From: Notospermus geniculatus
Taxonomy: Eukaryota; Nemertea; Pilidiophora; Heteronemertea; Lineidae
Assembly (NCBI GenBank): GCA_002633025.1
Contig: NMRB01000055.1
Span: 606,510 to 670,509, forward strand
Reading direction: 5' to 3'
DNA: 64,000 nucleotides
The position numbers and the translations under genes are program-made. Positions 40,697 to 54,200 of this stretch are shown here, piece after piece (the first letter of the stretch is position 1; every line of letters starts with the position of its first letter). The notes under the pieces were generated by a model. The model was given only the letters and a program-made list of their open reading frames with translations. It did not search any database and was not told the origin of the DNA.

Positions 40697-43582
40697 ACAT
40701 AGGCCGCAAAGATCAAATCTGTTGTTATCAATATCGAATAGACCGACAGTTCCTTCAGCTCATTACATTTTCATTTCACCTGTGGCAGAGACGCTCAGCG
40801 CATGCGTACATATCTGATATCGCTCTGCCTCATCAACGGATGATTACCAGGTGATCAGCAGGATGTAGCCGTCCTGAGCTTTCCAGCGTCTGCGTCCCAC
40901 TATCTTCGCGCTGATGGCGGTCGCTTGGCCACTGCGAAAGAGCTTCTCCAACGTTCCCTAATGCGAATGTCTGCTGGCCTGTCGAACTGAGCTGGCCTCT
41001 TCCCGCCTCGATGCTGATGCCATCTGGCGTATGCAGACGATACCGCAGGATGATCCTTAGATTTAGATGACTCGGCTCTAATATTGCCTTCCTTATGAAA
41101 AGTTACGACGGAAGAGACCCTGTTTTGAGAGGATCCTGCAGGATTGACCCGCTGGGAAAGAGAAGAGGATAGGGCAAGTGCGACCGCACCAACGCGGGAA
41201 AGCTTTGCCCCACCTCGCCGCACTGCTTCTTATGAACAAAAGGAAAGCTTATTCTCCCTTTCGAGCACGTGGTTACGTCATGTGTAACTGGCCGCTATTG
41301 CCTTTGTTCGCAATTGAGAGATTCTTTGTTCTTACTTCGGACATTTGACTATGAATGACTGGCAGACAAAAATGGTGAACTTTGCAGCGCGACGGCACAA
41401 CGCGCGAACGCGGCAAAAGCTTTGTTCAGAAGCAGTGAAACGCGGCATTCGCAGCTTTGCGGCGTTCGCACTTTCTGCTGTGTAAACCGGCTTTTAGGGA
41501 GTTTGGCAAAATTGTGTAGCATGGCATTGAAGAGCCTGCTCCGATAGCAAATTTATGTCTTCTGGCTGAAGATGAAGAGGAAGAAATTGGCAAGAGTCAA
41601 ATCCCAACGTGGTTATATGGATGACCTGTACAGTAATACCAAAAATAGATAAGCTTATCTATTTTTGGTAATACCAAAAACATGGCTTCTCATAGGGTGC
41701 CATCATCACTTTACCTGTCCTGGGGTGCTTGGTCCTGGGGTAGTGGAACTTGTTACGGTAAACTCAATCAAGGGTCAGGGAGCAAGACACCTTTGGGCTA
41801 TGCATCCATTAGCTGAGTGGTTGCTGATGGGAATAGAACTGAAACCAGTCAATTCGTTGGTCTACATACATGCAGTACAGGTCCTAAAGCAGAATCATAG
41901 ACAATTCAGCCCCAGGATTTTAGCTCCACCAAACAGCATAAGACTTCTCTGACCATGATGACTTAAGAATATGAAGATAATCTTATACGTCAAATGCCTT
42001 TATTCATCATTTTCGTGTAAAAATAAATACAAAAGCAATTTTTACAATATACATTTACATCTAAGGAAAGAGTCTTGGTTTCCTTCTTGCTCAGCGAATC
42101 CGAGATTCACAAAGCCAAGAGAACGGCTTCTTGTTGACTTGTAGACATATGGAGATGTGTTCAAATGAGGGTTTTCAAGGAAAAAATCACTGACTGAACA
42201 ACATGGAGATGGAGCCAGGAATTTGTCAGTTTAACTTTACCATTTCTTAGCTGCTTTTTTCCAAAGCAATTTCAGTTGCTGTACTTTCACATCAATAAAC
42301 TGCACAGACAACTGGCAGCTTCTCCCATCAGCAGATTAGTTCCATTACTTACCACAAGCTGGCTCTCATCAAAGTCTGAAGTTCAAAACTTTGATTTTTC
42401 CCTTGGAAACTGAATTATTGACAAAAAACGTTTTGGTATCTTAAAAAATTTTGAAATATGTATAAAAATTCCAATCACAGATCAATATTGTGCAAAAAAA
42501 ATATAAATTTCCATCAGGAATACTTTGTACCATGTCTATTTTGAAATATTGTTTAAACAGAATTTGTGCAATTCGGCAAAAATTGACATTTTGGACTAGT
42601 ATACTGTAGTGTGTGACTCTCGGTTCAGTGGATCTCAGATTTATTTCACAAAACACTTTCTGAAGTCACAATCCACAAACATTCATGAACTGACCACGAA
42701 GTCTTAGTGTTGTCAATTCAAAATTGTCAACATTTTGACGTTTTCCTCTTGTGTCTGTGGCTGCTAGTTCGTCCTCTAGTTTCTTTCTGTACCTCTTGCT
42801 CTTGAACAATCATGGCAAATAGCATTGCCATTGTTCACAGCAAACGTTTCTGAAACCCCTTGCAGATCCTGCATGCTGAGGAGAGCAACAGTCAATCACA
42901 GAAGCCATGGGACCATCACCTCTTCTCCTGGTTCCTACAAAGGGACTGAAATCATGGTCAGATCATGAATGCTTAAACCAACATGACCAAGTTACACCTA
43001 ATTCAAAATACAGAAAAAAATTGGCAAAAAAATCATTTTTCAAGGAAAACTGATATGAAAACAGAAGAAAAGGAATTGGTGCTGAAAACCGGTGGCACAT
43101 TTGGCCCATACTGTGTAATAAAATACAAATATTATTAATGATGACGCTATAATGAAATTGACAAGGTGCAACTTGGTAAATATCTCATCAAACTGCAAAC
43201 TTTTAACAAGCATAAGACTGGCCACTGCCTACGTCAGAAAAGAAACAAAATGGTGGAGGCTGATACATACTTGATATCTACAATGATGTACATGTATATG
43301 ATATATGTCTAGAGTGTGGGCAAAGTTAACCCAGCACCCCCAGGGGTGATTCATCGGCAAAAAGTATAGGTTGAACGAATTACCCATGGGGCAATGTTTA
43401 GTGATGTTATCAAATAATATCAAACAGCTAACAACAATTCCCAGCAATCATCACACGTTAGACATCTAAAGTAGGTAAGGTCATGACATATACATACTAT
43501 AACCAGTCCCCTCCCCATGGCGAACCAGGAAAAGTGGTTCAAATGTGTCAAACCATTCACAGGAGACTCAAATACTGATATG
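40697..43582. other. 2.9 kb segment present only in block B
   Basis: Block A joins its two flanks directly at about 32,583-32,586. The left third (40,860-41,500) is GC- and CpG-rich compared with its surroundings; the rest is AT-rich. No exon was identified. Because Ras-GRF exon 1 needs an upstream non-coding exon, the CpG-rich part is a candidate for that exon or its promoter, which is inference only. A 32-bp perfect palindrome is at 41,638-41,669. Confidence 0.7.
41638..41669. repeat. Perfect 32-bp palindrome
   Basis: accaaaaatagat followed by aagctt and the exact complement; ataccaaaa flanks both sides. Confidence 0.9.
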
Positions 43583-44420
43583 TTCCGAATCAGATAAATC
43601 AAAATTTTATGATAAACATCAGAAATATAATCTAAACCAGTGTAATCCCACCCTAAGCACAACCAAAATGCCAGTACATTATAGTTTATATAATGCATGT
43701 TGCTGTAGGTAATGTTAGGGTGGAATGCACAGTTAACTGCAAATTCCATCATGTTACTGGCCAAATTCTTCACAGCGTTCACACTGTGGGACAAATTCTC
43801 AATGGGTGTGGTACCACCTGTCAAATCAGGTCCAACATTTACTCAGCATCTGTCTGCAGAAATGCTGTAAGATGTGCAAAGCATCTACATCTCATAGGCC
43901 CTGATGTACCCCTACCAAGAACATGTCCATCACAGGCCCTTTGCACCCAGCACGTTGGCTGCAGGACCTGATATACAAAAGTAGTTCTTAGATGGAGGTT
44001 ACCCCTTCATCAGTAGGACAACAAGAATTTGCCCAGCAGTGTTTTCAGAAGCTTTCAATCACACAACCCTCACGGACAACCAACAAGACATACATGTAGC
44101 CCCATTTTGATATTCTGCCGAGCATAAAGCAATAGCACTCCTCACTATACATCACGTTAGACTTGTTTGAAATGCACAACCAACTTTGGTCAAATGGGTT
44201 GTCTTTGGCCTAAAGCACAAAATAACAATAGTTTTAGGATATCTTCCATGTCAATTTCAACACATTTTCTGAACTCTAAACAACAGTCGACTGAACACAC
44301 TGGAATGCTATTCCTTTATGAGTCTATCATCCACAAAATCAAAGGCCAGCAAAATGGCATTCACAGCATTTTCACAAGTTTGAGCTGGGTTGCCTTGAAA
44401 TCGAAATGATGACATAACTA

Positions 44421-46893
44421 GCCTCAGAGAGCACAATTTATACAAATAATTAAACTGAATAACACAAATTTTTAAACTTTTCATAAATGCAAAACATCCT
44501 CACATAACATTTCTTTTTATCAAATTTGGGAAAAGTGTAAGACATCAAATATCCACTGCAGATGCTCTGAAGTGGGAAAATTGCAGCCACTGAAATTGGG
44601 AGGGGGGGGGGGGTAAATGAGCAATGGTGCCATATCCCTGAAAAACATGGGGCAATGTAGAAGTGGGGTCTGACCAAACGTTTTGAATCACCTGTTACTC
44701 TCCTGCTTATTGAATTGCTCAATTTTCTGCTGATATCAAAATATGAAACAAATGGTTCTACTTTTCACTGACTGCTGCCTTCACACATCACATCAGCAGT
44801 GGGCATTACTTTGAAAAGAATAGAACGGCGCATGTCCCAAGGTACCATATTCTGACATTTACCAAGATATCACCCATGAAGATGAAACGAAGTTTTGGGG
44901 AGGAGATATTCCAATTATTCTTACACCAACAGCACCAACAATATTCTTATCTTTGTAAAAATGATTACATACCTTCTGCATCAAAAAGCACGCACACACA
45001 AAATACATCAATGTTCCTACGTGAAATGAGTACTACCAAAACTAGACACGGTATACACATTATGTACACACAAACAAGTACAAACCTGCCTCCCAAGACC
45101 AAATCCTTCTCCATAGATGAAAATTGTATCCCATATAAACTGCAGGAGGCACGCACTAACATATTCGTTATTTTGAGCTAGGAAGGGTTAAGCATTCACT
45201 ACTGGTCTTGGTATCTGAGATTTTGGGGTGAATTTTCCATAAGAAATTGTCAAGGTTCAACCTCTGCATATTTGGTCAGTCAAACAAGTAGCCAAATGGA
45301 AAATGGAGATCATTTTCAAATGAAACTGCCGGCCCACTTCACTCTGCTGAGCATGACAGTAGTCTTGTACCATAAACACCGTAGTGAATGTAACTCCTGC
45401 CCATGTCATAAACTATGTGCAATTCCCAAGTGCCACTAAGACTTTATATACCTGTACTGCGTGATTCAAGTTCTATATGGTGGATTTTATCATACACTTT
45501 AGTATACATGTATTACTCAAATCAGCTAAGAGTGAAACTGTGGTGAAAGCAATGAACGAAATTCTCTGCATGCGAGATGAAAATCTGGTAACTGATAGTT
45601 TACATGCAGTAGTGATAGAAATCCGATGGTTCTTACATCCCTTGTAAAGTAAAATGCTTCACGTTCAATGGACAAATGTAGAAAACAAAGAGCGCGTTGT
45701 GGATTTGGTGACAAGAGTGAATTTAACTACAATACAATTCCAGGACAATCTTTGATATTTGATATAACACCATTTTCTATATAGACAACTGTGTGGCAGT
45801 CTAGAAAAACCCGTCGAATTGCTGAATGATCAACAAGGGCTGTCAGATTGCCTGTGCATTGATCTACTACTGTTTACCTCTAACGTAGTACATTTCAGCT
45901 ATTGAAATGTGCGGGTTCACCAAGGCCATCAACACTTTCCTAAAACGCAACTTCCAACGGGTTATCGTAGACCGCCTCATAACTATGTGGCACTGATTGC
46001 CAAATTGTATTGGTACTTAAAGAAGCCGTCTTTTGAAATATCAAGCAAAAAAGAAGTTAACTTTATGCCAACACTCATGCTCATGTAAAATGTCAAGCTA
46101 TTGGTGCAGATTGATAGGACAATGAATTGATGTTCTGAAGCTAGAGGCTTCTGAAAGACTAATGGACCCAAATCTATGTTCTAAATCACCCCACCTGAGG
46201 TGTATAGCACAACAATGACCCCGGCATCCATGGGATTCTGCACACCTCCGCAATCCTGAATGCTAAGTTGGCTGGCGATTCAGCCACTGTCATAGCAATG
46301 CAGAATTCAGGATACAACACCAATACTGCTTGTGATTTTCCATCTTGAAATACCAAGGCCTCCAGTCACGAGAAGACTGAAGGCTCAAGGCATAGCAATG
46401 GTATTTTCACTCATAACTAGTTTCAAGTGCAGCAGTGGTTTGCTGAGGAATACCCACTGGGGAGGAATTTTGTCAAAAATGCACCAGAACAAAGGCCTAT
46501 TGGTAAATGATCACCATAACTGCCACTTAAACGAATTATCCATTTCCAAGCCAAATTTTCCAATGGATGAAACAGATACTATCTTGTTTACAAAAAAATT
46601 GTAAACATTCTTTCTATTGGCTTATACATGTACATGTAAATCCAGATACTTGTTATCTGTTAAACAGTACCGGTAGTTACTAAGCAACAGCAGCCACAAT
46701 CGAATACAGCCATTGGCACAAAATCAGCTGACTGTGTATACTGAGCTTTTCCTCAAAGTGAATTCCTATTATGGCTGGCAAAACTGCTTTCAAGCACACT
46801 GTAATGTTGACACATGTAGTAATCGCACAGAACTCACACAGTCTGCAACTTTGTGACTTTCCGAAGTGTCCTACAATGCAACTAGGATGCCAT
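44421..46893. other. Intergenic, no recognised gene
   Basis: AT-rich unique sequence between the Ras-GRF 5' region and the YPEL 3' region. A G-run is at 44,598-44,613. Open frames are short and unsupported. Confidence 0.55.
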
Positions 46894-47320
46894 TAGTTTT
46901 GGAGGTGCAGAAACGACAATCCAGCAATGAGGAGGGTGATTTTTTGTTTATCCCGACAGGTCGGCACTGCGAGCGAAGTGACCTTAGCAATGTCATTGAC
47001 GTCATTTTAGGTGTTGACGTTGCGTCATGAAAAAGTGACCTGTACATTTTTCTACAGGAATATTGAGACAAAACGTATGCATTTATTGGTATTCACATTT
47101 TGTCATTTTAAGGAAAAAATAAATGAAATTAGAGAAATTTTCGTCTACCACAAGATGATGTAAGTTTTACTGTCGGGTGACCAAAACAAACGGGTTACGG
47201 TATTTTCATGCCAGAAGTAAACTTAAATAACGTTACAAAAAGACATTTCGGTCACAACGCTCGCAGCAACACCCTGTGGGGCTAGTACGACACCCTCCTC
47301 ATTGCCAGAGCACCAAAATT
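46894..47320. mobile_element. Inverted-repeat element, about 430 bp
   Basis: Arms of about 85 bp: left contains ttttggaggtgc, caatgaggagggtg and actgcgagcg; right contains cgctcgcag, caccctcctcattg and gcaccaaaa. The interior is AT-rich without an open frame. Confidence 0.75.
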
Positions 47321-49495
47321 TGCCAGCAGGAACCTCCCTTTAACAACACATCTTGCTTCTGTTCTCATCGATATCAACATGACCATCATTCAAGCATTTC
47401 TGATTCAGCTCATTACTTGCTTCTTATTTCTATGTGTGACCCCTTGCGTGCATACGACATCAAGTCTTACAAAACTTTCACCCATGTACTCTTCTTTTTA
47501 TCACATAACATTTTCAACTTCTGACGTGTACACCGAAATACACCAGAAGTTTGCAGTACACACAATAGTAAAAACACAATGAATTTATCAACAGAACTAT
47601 TCATTAGATATGAAAACACATCTATAACGAAAATATGACTAGAATATTTCGACGTAACAAAACTACAACTCAAGACGCATGGAAAGGTACACTTTCGATA
47701 CCAAATTACACACTTCAAATCATATTTCGATCTTTCTACAACATAGGATACAAGATTACAATGTAACAATTTAACGATTACTTCACGTCGATGTCACTAC
47801 TGATTACTGAATCATTACAGATCAAGATAGAATGACCATCACTTAACTATATGATATCAACCGAACCAGAAAACTATTCCAATGTGACCAATTCAAAATT
47901 TTGCCCATAGCTGCCACAGTAGCATGACATTAACGTAAAGTTTCACGGAACTGAGGTTTTACAAACGTTAATTAAATGTAGAAAGCACAAATTGGGTATT
48001 GCAGCAATGATACTTTTATAGGAAAGTTTACTCCTTTGGACAAACCACCAATTCCATTCTAGATCTTACACAATACAAACATAGACCGAGCTGCAGAAGA
48101 CTTCCACGTTTGATTGATAATTGCATGCTATTTTATTGTACCACCGACATGGCCATGATGCCTTATCCCTCCAGAAGAGTGCAGCACCAGGAAGTAAATC
48201 AATGGTATGATGTCACAGTCAAGGATACTCTCAATTGATCCACTTAGGATCATAACTTTATGGTCAAAAGCCAGGGCCATTGCTATAATTCAGTTCTTGG
48301 CGGGAACTCAGTGTTGGAAGTTCCTTATTAGACAGTAGCGACTAGTAAGGGTGAGACCCCAGTGTTTTGTAACTCATCTGGGTGGTACAATTCAATGCGT
48401 GCGTGAAACAAACTGTCGAAATGCTCAGAGTAGGCAGATATGCCTATTTAAAGCTAAAAATCTGAAGTCTTCCAAAGTGTTCAACCTGTTCTGAAATGCT
48501 AAGATGACTGATTGCAGTTGGTTCTGGAATCAGTGACACGACAGGTCAGAACAGGCAATGAAGCGAAATCTCAGTCAAAAGAAAGATAGGGTGAATTTCT
48601 CATACTTGCTTATTCAACTGACCATGCTACTGTAAGTGTGTGTGGGAACCAAAAATGTGATACAGCAATCTTTTAGAACACAAGGGGCATAAGATTCTGA
48701 TTATCTTTACACCCAAAATGATATCTCTCTACACTAACTTCATGGAAGTCCCAATGCACAGGGGATTCCCATCTGGAAAATTCCGATCGTCAACTGGAGA
48801 TTTAAATGGGGATTCCAGTTCAGGAGGTGAATGGCTGTCTGCATCGCATCCTGTATCACCAGCTTCGAATACTGTGAACTCGTTTATCTGGCAGCCTCAG
48901 AAGTCACAGATTTTGGAGATTATGCACCTTTAAATTATTCACTGCCATCACAAAATGGCAAAATGCCTTGCAGAATTATAGTGTGTCGGTAGTGTTTCAA
49001 AATGCACCATTCAATCAATACATTGACATAATTTTGGGGAAATATATGAGTAGCTGCACGCAGAGTTATTGTCCACCACTCAAAACTAGGCACGTAAACC
49101 ATCGAATGCACATTCGCACATGAATTATTGATATAACAGTATGGAGCTGGCATACTGCTCCTGTCAACGAGCTCTAGCTGGTTTCGGAACGTAAACACTT
49201 GATAGGGAGAGAGAGACTCAAAATGGTATCATTCAGACAGCCAGACAGGAAACATATTGAAGGATTACTTCATGTTGGAGATTTGAAGGCCCAGAATACA
49301 GACAATGATTGTTGTGCACACGTAACCCATATTTCACGGCCGGAGCTGAGCATTAACAAATTGGCAGCTCGTGATCTAACGAGAGCCGCGGGCATGTTGC
49401 ACGAGATTCTACCGGTACATCAATTGGCTGAACATGTACACCGACTTCAAGTAACAACATTCACATCTCAACTAGTTGGAGGAAACTGGAGATCT
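47321..49495. other. Intergenic, no recognised gene
   Basis: No exon, repeat family or RNA gene recognised. Confidence 0.5.
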
Positions 49496-49604
49496 GGACC
49501 CATATTCATAAACATACTTAAGTCAAAGTGTGATACTTATCTTTTGTGTTGAACAAAGGGTAAGTGCCACACTTAGACTTAAGTAGTTTTATGAATATGG
49601 GGCC
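49496..49604. mobile_element. Short palindromic MITE
   Basis: Ends ggacccatattcataaa and ttatgaatatggggcc, with acttaagtc and gacttaagt inside; 109 bp in all. Similar in style to the element at 39,793. Confidence 0.8.
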
Positions 49605-49754
49605 TGGTACACACCTTTGCAGTTTTCTGCTGAGAGGCACAGTGCTCGAAAAGTTGCTCGTTTATTCGCCATTTGCGATCATGAATCAAGACTTTCCTAA
49701 TGAATGCAATCATAAGGTCGCAATTTGGCGATTAAAAAGTCACTTTTAATTGCA

Positions 49755-49760
49755 TTTATT
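49755..49760 (-). promoter_or_regulatory. Candidate YPEL polyadenylation signal
   Basis: AATAAA on the minus strand, the first canonical signal I find downstream of the YPEL stop at 51,158; another is at 49,661-49,666. It would imply an about 1.4 kb 3' untranslated region, plausible for this family. No transcript evidence. Confidence 0.3.
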
Positions 49761-51157
49761 CGCAAAAGTCTAAATCAAGGCCTACTCTGTACTTTTAACA
49801 GGCACTCAGAATGCCAGGAAATCGCTTCTTCCACAGCTTCTGATTTCAAAATTTTTCTGGGAGAGGCCCCCATCAGGACGTGCTTCCAGCATGCATGGTC
49901 ATGGCGAATGACATTTCAATCCAACTCGCCAGTCGGCCTTCGGCTGACTTTTCAAGCACTGAGGCATCAGACTACCGGTACACATCACAACCCTTCTCTC
50001 TGCATTCTATTGTTCACAGACTGTTAAGTGCCTGTTGGTTTGGTAATTTCACCCACACAATTTTAAGTTGGCTCTGCATTACAGAATCGATGCTGGGCCA
50101 ACAGAGAATCAACATGAAGCAATTTTTGCCTGGGTAGATCTATACATGCTCAACCGTTTGGAGTAGCATTAGCGAATCGTTTGTCAATAAATTGGAAATC
50201 CTTTCAGAGACTGAAATCCTGGGCCTTGCTTTGCCGTAATAAATCATTCAGTAAATACTGCATTGAATACAAAATTTATCACACTTGTCGGCTGTACTTT
50301 TAAGGTGACAGAAATAAATGAGTTCACAGTATTCTTCACTTACACTGAGGAGTACCCACGGGCAGTATCTGCAGCCCACAAAGAAAACAGCCACGAAACA
50401 CCAGGATTTACACGTTAACTTTCAAAAGAGAATTTGGAAACTGTCATCAAACAGCCTTATATAGACATGATCTTAGAAAAGTTAGAAAACTCGACATCAT
50501 TAGTAAATTTGAAAACATGAAAGTCAATGATAAGGAAACGTAGTCATCTACTGAAAATATACCACCAGCTGGCAGCTATCTTTAGTTTGTAAAAAAGTTA
50601 TAAGTGCGAAAGGAATCCAAGCACACTTTTTGATCACATGATTCCTTGTGTTACATTTTGCTAAAAATGTCTAAAGAATAACAATGAAGAGCACTAGAAA
50701 AGCTGGCAGCCATTTTGGAATGGCTTTTCAGTTGGGCGTGACTGTCCTAACTCATAGTGTTGTGACCTACACCTTCCGTTGCGCTGCTGAGACTTCTACA
50801 CATACACTGGAAGATTCTTACGACCTTATCTCATGAATACCTAGAGTGATCACTAGCCCCACCTATCGATAAGTATTGTCACCAATCCACGACGAAAATA
50901 CGAGATCACATCATCCGACGCCTATACTGAAACTGTAGTTGCTGTCGTCATCTGTTATAGTCCACGGATAGATCCAGCAATTGTAGAACAGTAGGTCTGT
51001 TAGTTCCCCATCCTTAAAGCTTGATAGGTCAGTAGCTGTGGAGTTTGTGAGGCACGCATGCCCGATGATGAAACTAACAGATTCGATGACACTTGTCGTG
51101 CCTTTGAGACATGCTCGCCCCATAAGAAAAGAGTCCTGTCTCTTACAGTGAGATCTC

Positions 51158-51247
51158 TCAGTCCCACCCATTATCCTTTATCATGTGGGCAAGCTCTATG
51201 ATATATTTTCCTTCTTTGTACTTCTGACTTGATTCAAATGCATGTTC
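51158..51247 (-). CDS. YPEL: YPEL coding exon 4 (terminal)
   Basis: 90 nt: [20 protein letters not shown] to NGWD and TGA at 51,160-51,158. The acceptor is TTCTTGCAG. Near-identical to the vertebrate C-terminus. Confidence 0.96.
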   Translation of the reverse strand, partial: EHAFESSQKYKEGKYIIELAHMIKDNGWD

Positions 51248-54200
51248 CTGCAAGAAGAGTAGACATTTAAAGCAAATGGCTCGCGGCGTTTGTTGACAGT
51301 TGTTTGTTGACATGTCCTCAAATCAAGCGCCGTTTTGAGAAAAAGGCGAAAGAAAGATTTTCGTTTAATGGGAAATGCATTAGACAGCCAAAGTTCGGAG
51401 GCGTATTCTGCAAAATCTACCGCTTCGAAATCAATGTGAATAGTACAAAATGTACATTTTGACCGACTGAATTTGAAACTGTCATTAACCCATTTTAACA
51501 AATTTTTAATGGAACCTCGTCCCCAGTGTTTATGTTCGCATATGTGCACAGGTTTTGCATATGGCTGGAGCACGGCTTTGCCTGGAGGCGAGATTCACTC
51601 TCTATGGGAGGTACCACCAAAAATGTAAACAAACCCCGCGACCCATTTGCTTTAAGAACCGAAACCTAAATTCTGCTCTTAGCATAACACAAAACCTTTT
51701 AACTCAGGCATTTATTTTATTGAATCTTGGGCACTTCAACCAAATACACCCAAAATCCGACATGTACACAATAAACAGTCAACATCAGCGACTGGGGAAA
51801 AGAAAAAAAATTGGACTACCTCCATCAGACATCTTGACAGAAATTCAATAACCCATGAAGACTTATGAGTGATAATTAAGCATCACAAACTTCGTAATTC
51901 AGGCAGATTCTATGGATTTTTAACGATCTACGCCGTCATGCACAATGAAGAGCTTTTCCCAATGTGTACTTACATATTTCCACCCTAATGTAGTTTTACA
52001 ACATTCGCAGTAGATATCAGCGACTGCATGTAGGCCTGTGAGTAACACTCTCTCCTCTGCAGGGCCGCACCCAACATTCACACTGGAATCATAATGACAT
52101 TCGTGGTTAGAATTTATACACAGAAAACTCATGTTTTGTAATGCAGCCTCAACTAGGCCACTGACTAGGCTGACTATCTGAGTCATTTGTCTCTCATCAT
52201 GCATGTATCACTTTAAATTCTTTTGATTCACAAACAAATTGCTACGCCTTGTCCTTACTGTGTTCCAGTACAAGTGATACAGTCAATAAAGTGCCTTGCA
52301 CAAGGACAGACATATCAACTTGGTGTACTTACACAGAATTGAACAGGTAAGCTCTTCCTTGACTTCCTTGGAAAGACTGAAAGAACAGATCATTTTGAAA
52401 CCACACTGCAGGACCATCTGATCATCATCTTGAACTATCAAGGCTTCATATCGCAACACCTTTGGACTCAAGAGCGTAAAACTCAGGCCAAAGTGACCAC
52501 AGGCCTTGATACCGTAATTCAACATGCTGACCAATCACGTATCAGCTTTTTCTAACCAATCAAGTATCAAGAATTCGCAAGCATGGCAACAATCACAGTA
52601 GTACTCATCATATAATAGCCGCCAGCCTCAGCATACGCAATGCCTCATCAGTCTCCATAGAGATTTGTTTTTTTGTGCTGTGCAATAGCACCAACCTCTT
52701 CATGCACGCTAAGACCCGAGGTTTCAGTAGCCTACGGTACCGTTAGTCGAATAGCATACTTGGCTGGCTGTTGGATATGCAATATTATTGTGAGTACATG
52801 ATGATCACGACGTGTCATTCCTCACGTACCAGTTGAAGAATATTATCTCCAACAGAGCTTACTGGGTGTCATCGATATAGTCTGGGAGGGACATCGTCAT
52901 TGTGAGGGAGACAGCTTAGGCCCTCCACACTAAGGATTATTTTCAATAGCTCTCAACAACTGGATCTTCAGGGGCGATTCAATGCAATGCAGGTAGAAAC
53001 TAGAAATGAATCTGCTCGATCACCCTTTCCATTCAGCTGTCAGAGTGACGCAGTGGAAACACCGATGCCTGTCACCGCTGAGGTTGTGGGTCTGATTCCC
53101 AGTGAGATCCAGTCATCATGTGACAGAGAGGGCGACACTCTTTGACAGCAAAGGTTTTCTTTGTGCACTCTGGTTTCCTCCTGCTGTATAAATGTACATG
53201 ATGTTGTCTAAAGAGTAGATTATCTATATTATAATTGATGGTGGCACATTAACTTCGAACATGAACTCCTCCGTGGTTTCTGATCGAAATGGCACCATTT
53301 TCACAGAAAGTGTTGAGAATGACATGGGGGTGGCCCTTAAGCGGGTGGCATTAATTTTTTTCACCCTTAAGCGAATGAAATGCACGAAGAAACTTCCAAT
53401 GATTTGCAATGCCCACTAGCCTGGTTCCGCTGGCCACCGTGTAGATGGCGCTGCGTACGCAACACCATCTACACGGTGGCCGACGGAACCAGGTATAATG
53501 CATTGTCTTCAACCAGGCAGGGTGATCAGAAAATAGGAACTTCAACACATAAAAACTGCTGCCATCTGCTTCCCATAGGCCTAGATTATTGTCCGAGGAG
53601 TTGGCCCCCTCTAAAAATATTCCCCCACACAGAGACGCCCAGCAAATTGCCATCCTCTGGCCACATGCATCCTGTGAATGTGCTCGCCACGGGTACCATG
53701 CTAGTACATTATAATGCCTTATCATATTCAGCACTGAGTTCTTGATTTCAATAGTTCAAAGGCAACTAAATTGGCAGGAATCTTACTCCTGTAAACGGAG
53801 ACTACACATGCAAAGACATGAAGGAGAGAGAATATTTTCTACTCTTTAGGTGTTACCCAAGCCACTTGCTTCTAATAAATTTTTCATGAAACAGCTGGTA
53901 CAAGTGCCCATGGCTGTAATAACGTCACGACCAGAATGTTTACAACTAATTTAGTGACAAAGGTATAACGTCACACCAAGCTAGTTACATGGGCGCTAAT
54001 GATTGTTCGTCTCCACCTATTCCAGAGCTAACACTAACAAGAGATTGACACATAACCCAGTATCCCTTGGTTACGGCAATAACACGAGAAACCACAGTAG
54101 TGTAGTGGATCGGGGCTTTGACTACCCATCAAGAGGGCACAGGTTCAAATTACCCAATCAATATGATTACGACTGGACATGTTGCCCCAAGTATAAACAA

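Larger units (their letters stand above)
33433..44420. repeat. Large direct duplication, block B (11.0 kb)
   Basis: Same content and order as block A. Block B alone carries the 217-bp insertion at 37,021, the 117-bp MITE at 39,793 and a 2.9 kb segment at about 40,697-43,582. It lacks the block A insertions at 29,394 and 31,684. Confidence 0.95.

Noticed and set aside
40900-41223. 107-codon minus-strand open frame in the CpG-rich part of block B
   Set aside because: Arginine- and serine-rich composition reflects GC content; the frame has no homologue I recognise. Kept only as a promoter or leader-exon candidate region.
43420-43971. Overlapping 134-codon minus and 92-codon plus open frames
   Set aside because: They lie in duplicated sequence, are only partly preserved in block A, and match nothing known.
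50911-51171. 86-codon minus-strand open frame beginning inside the last YPEL exon
   Set aside because: Its ATG is in the wrong frame of a well-supported terminal exon, and the rest is the 3' untranslated region.
52283-52534. 83-codon minus-strand open frame over the YPEL micro-exon
   Set aside because: It reads the micro-exon out of frame; the real exon is the 44 nt between good splice sites.
53040-53115. Functional tRNA gene
   Set aside because: Only the internal promoter boxes are recognisable; stems do not pair well, so it is a SINE head.
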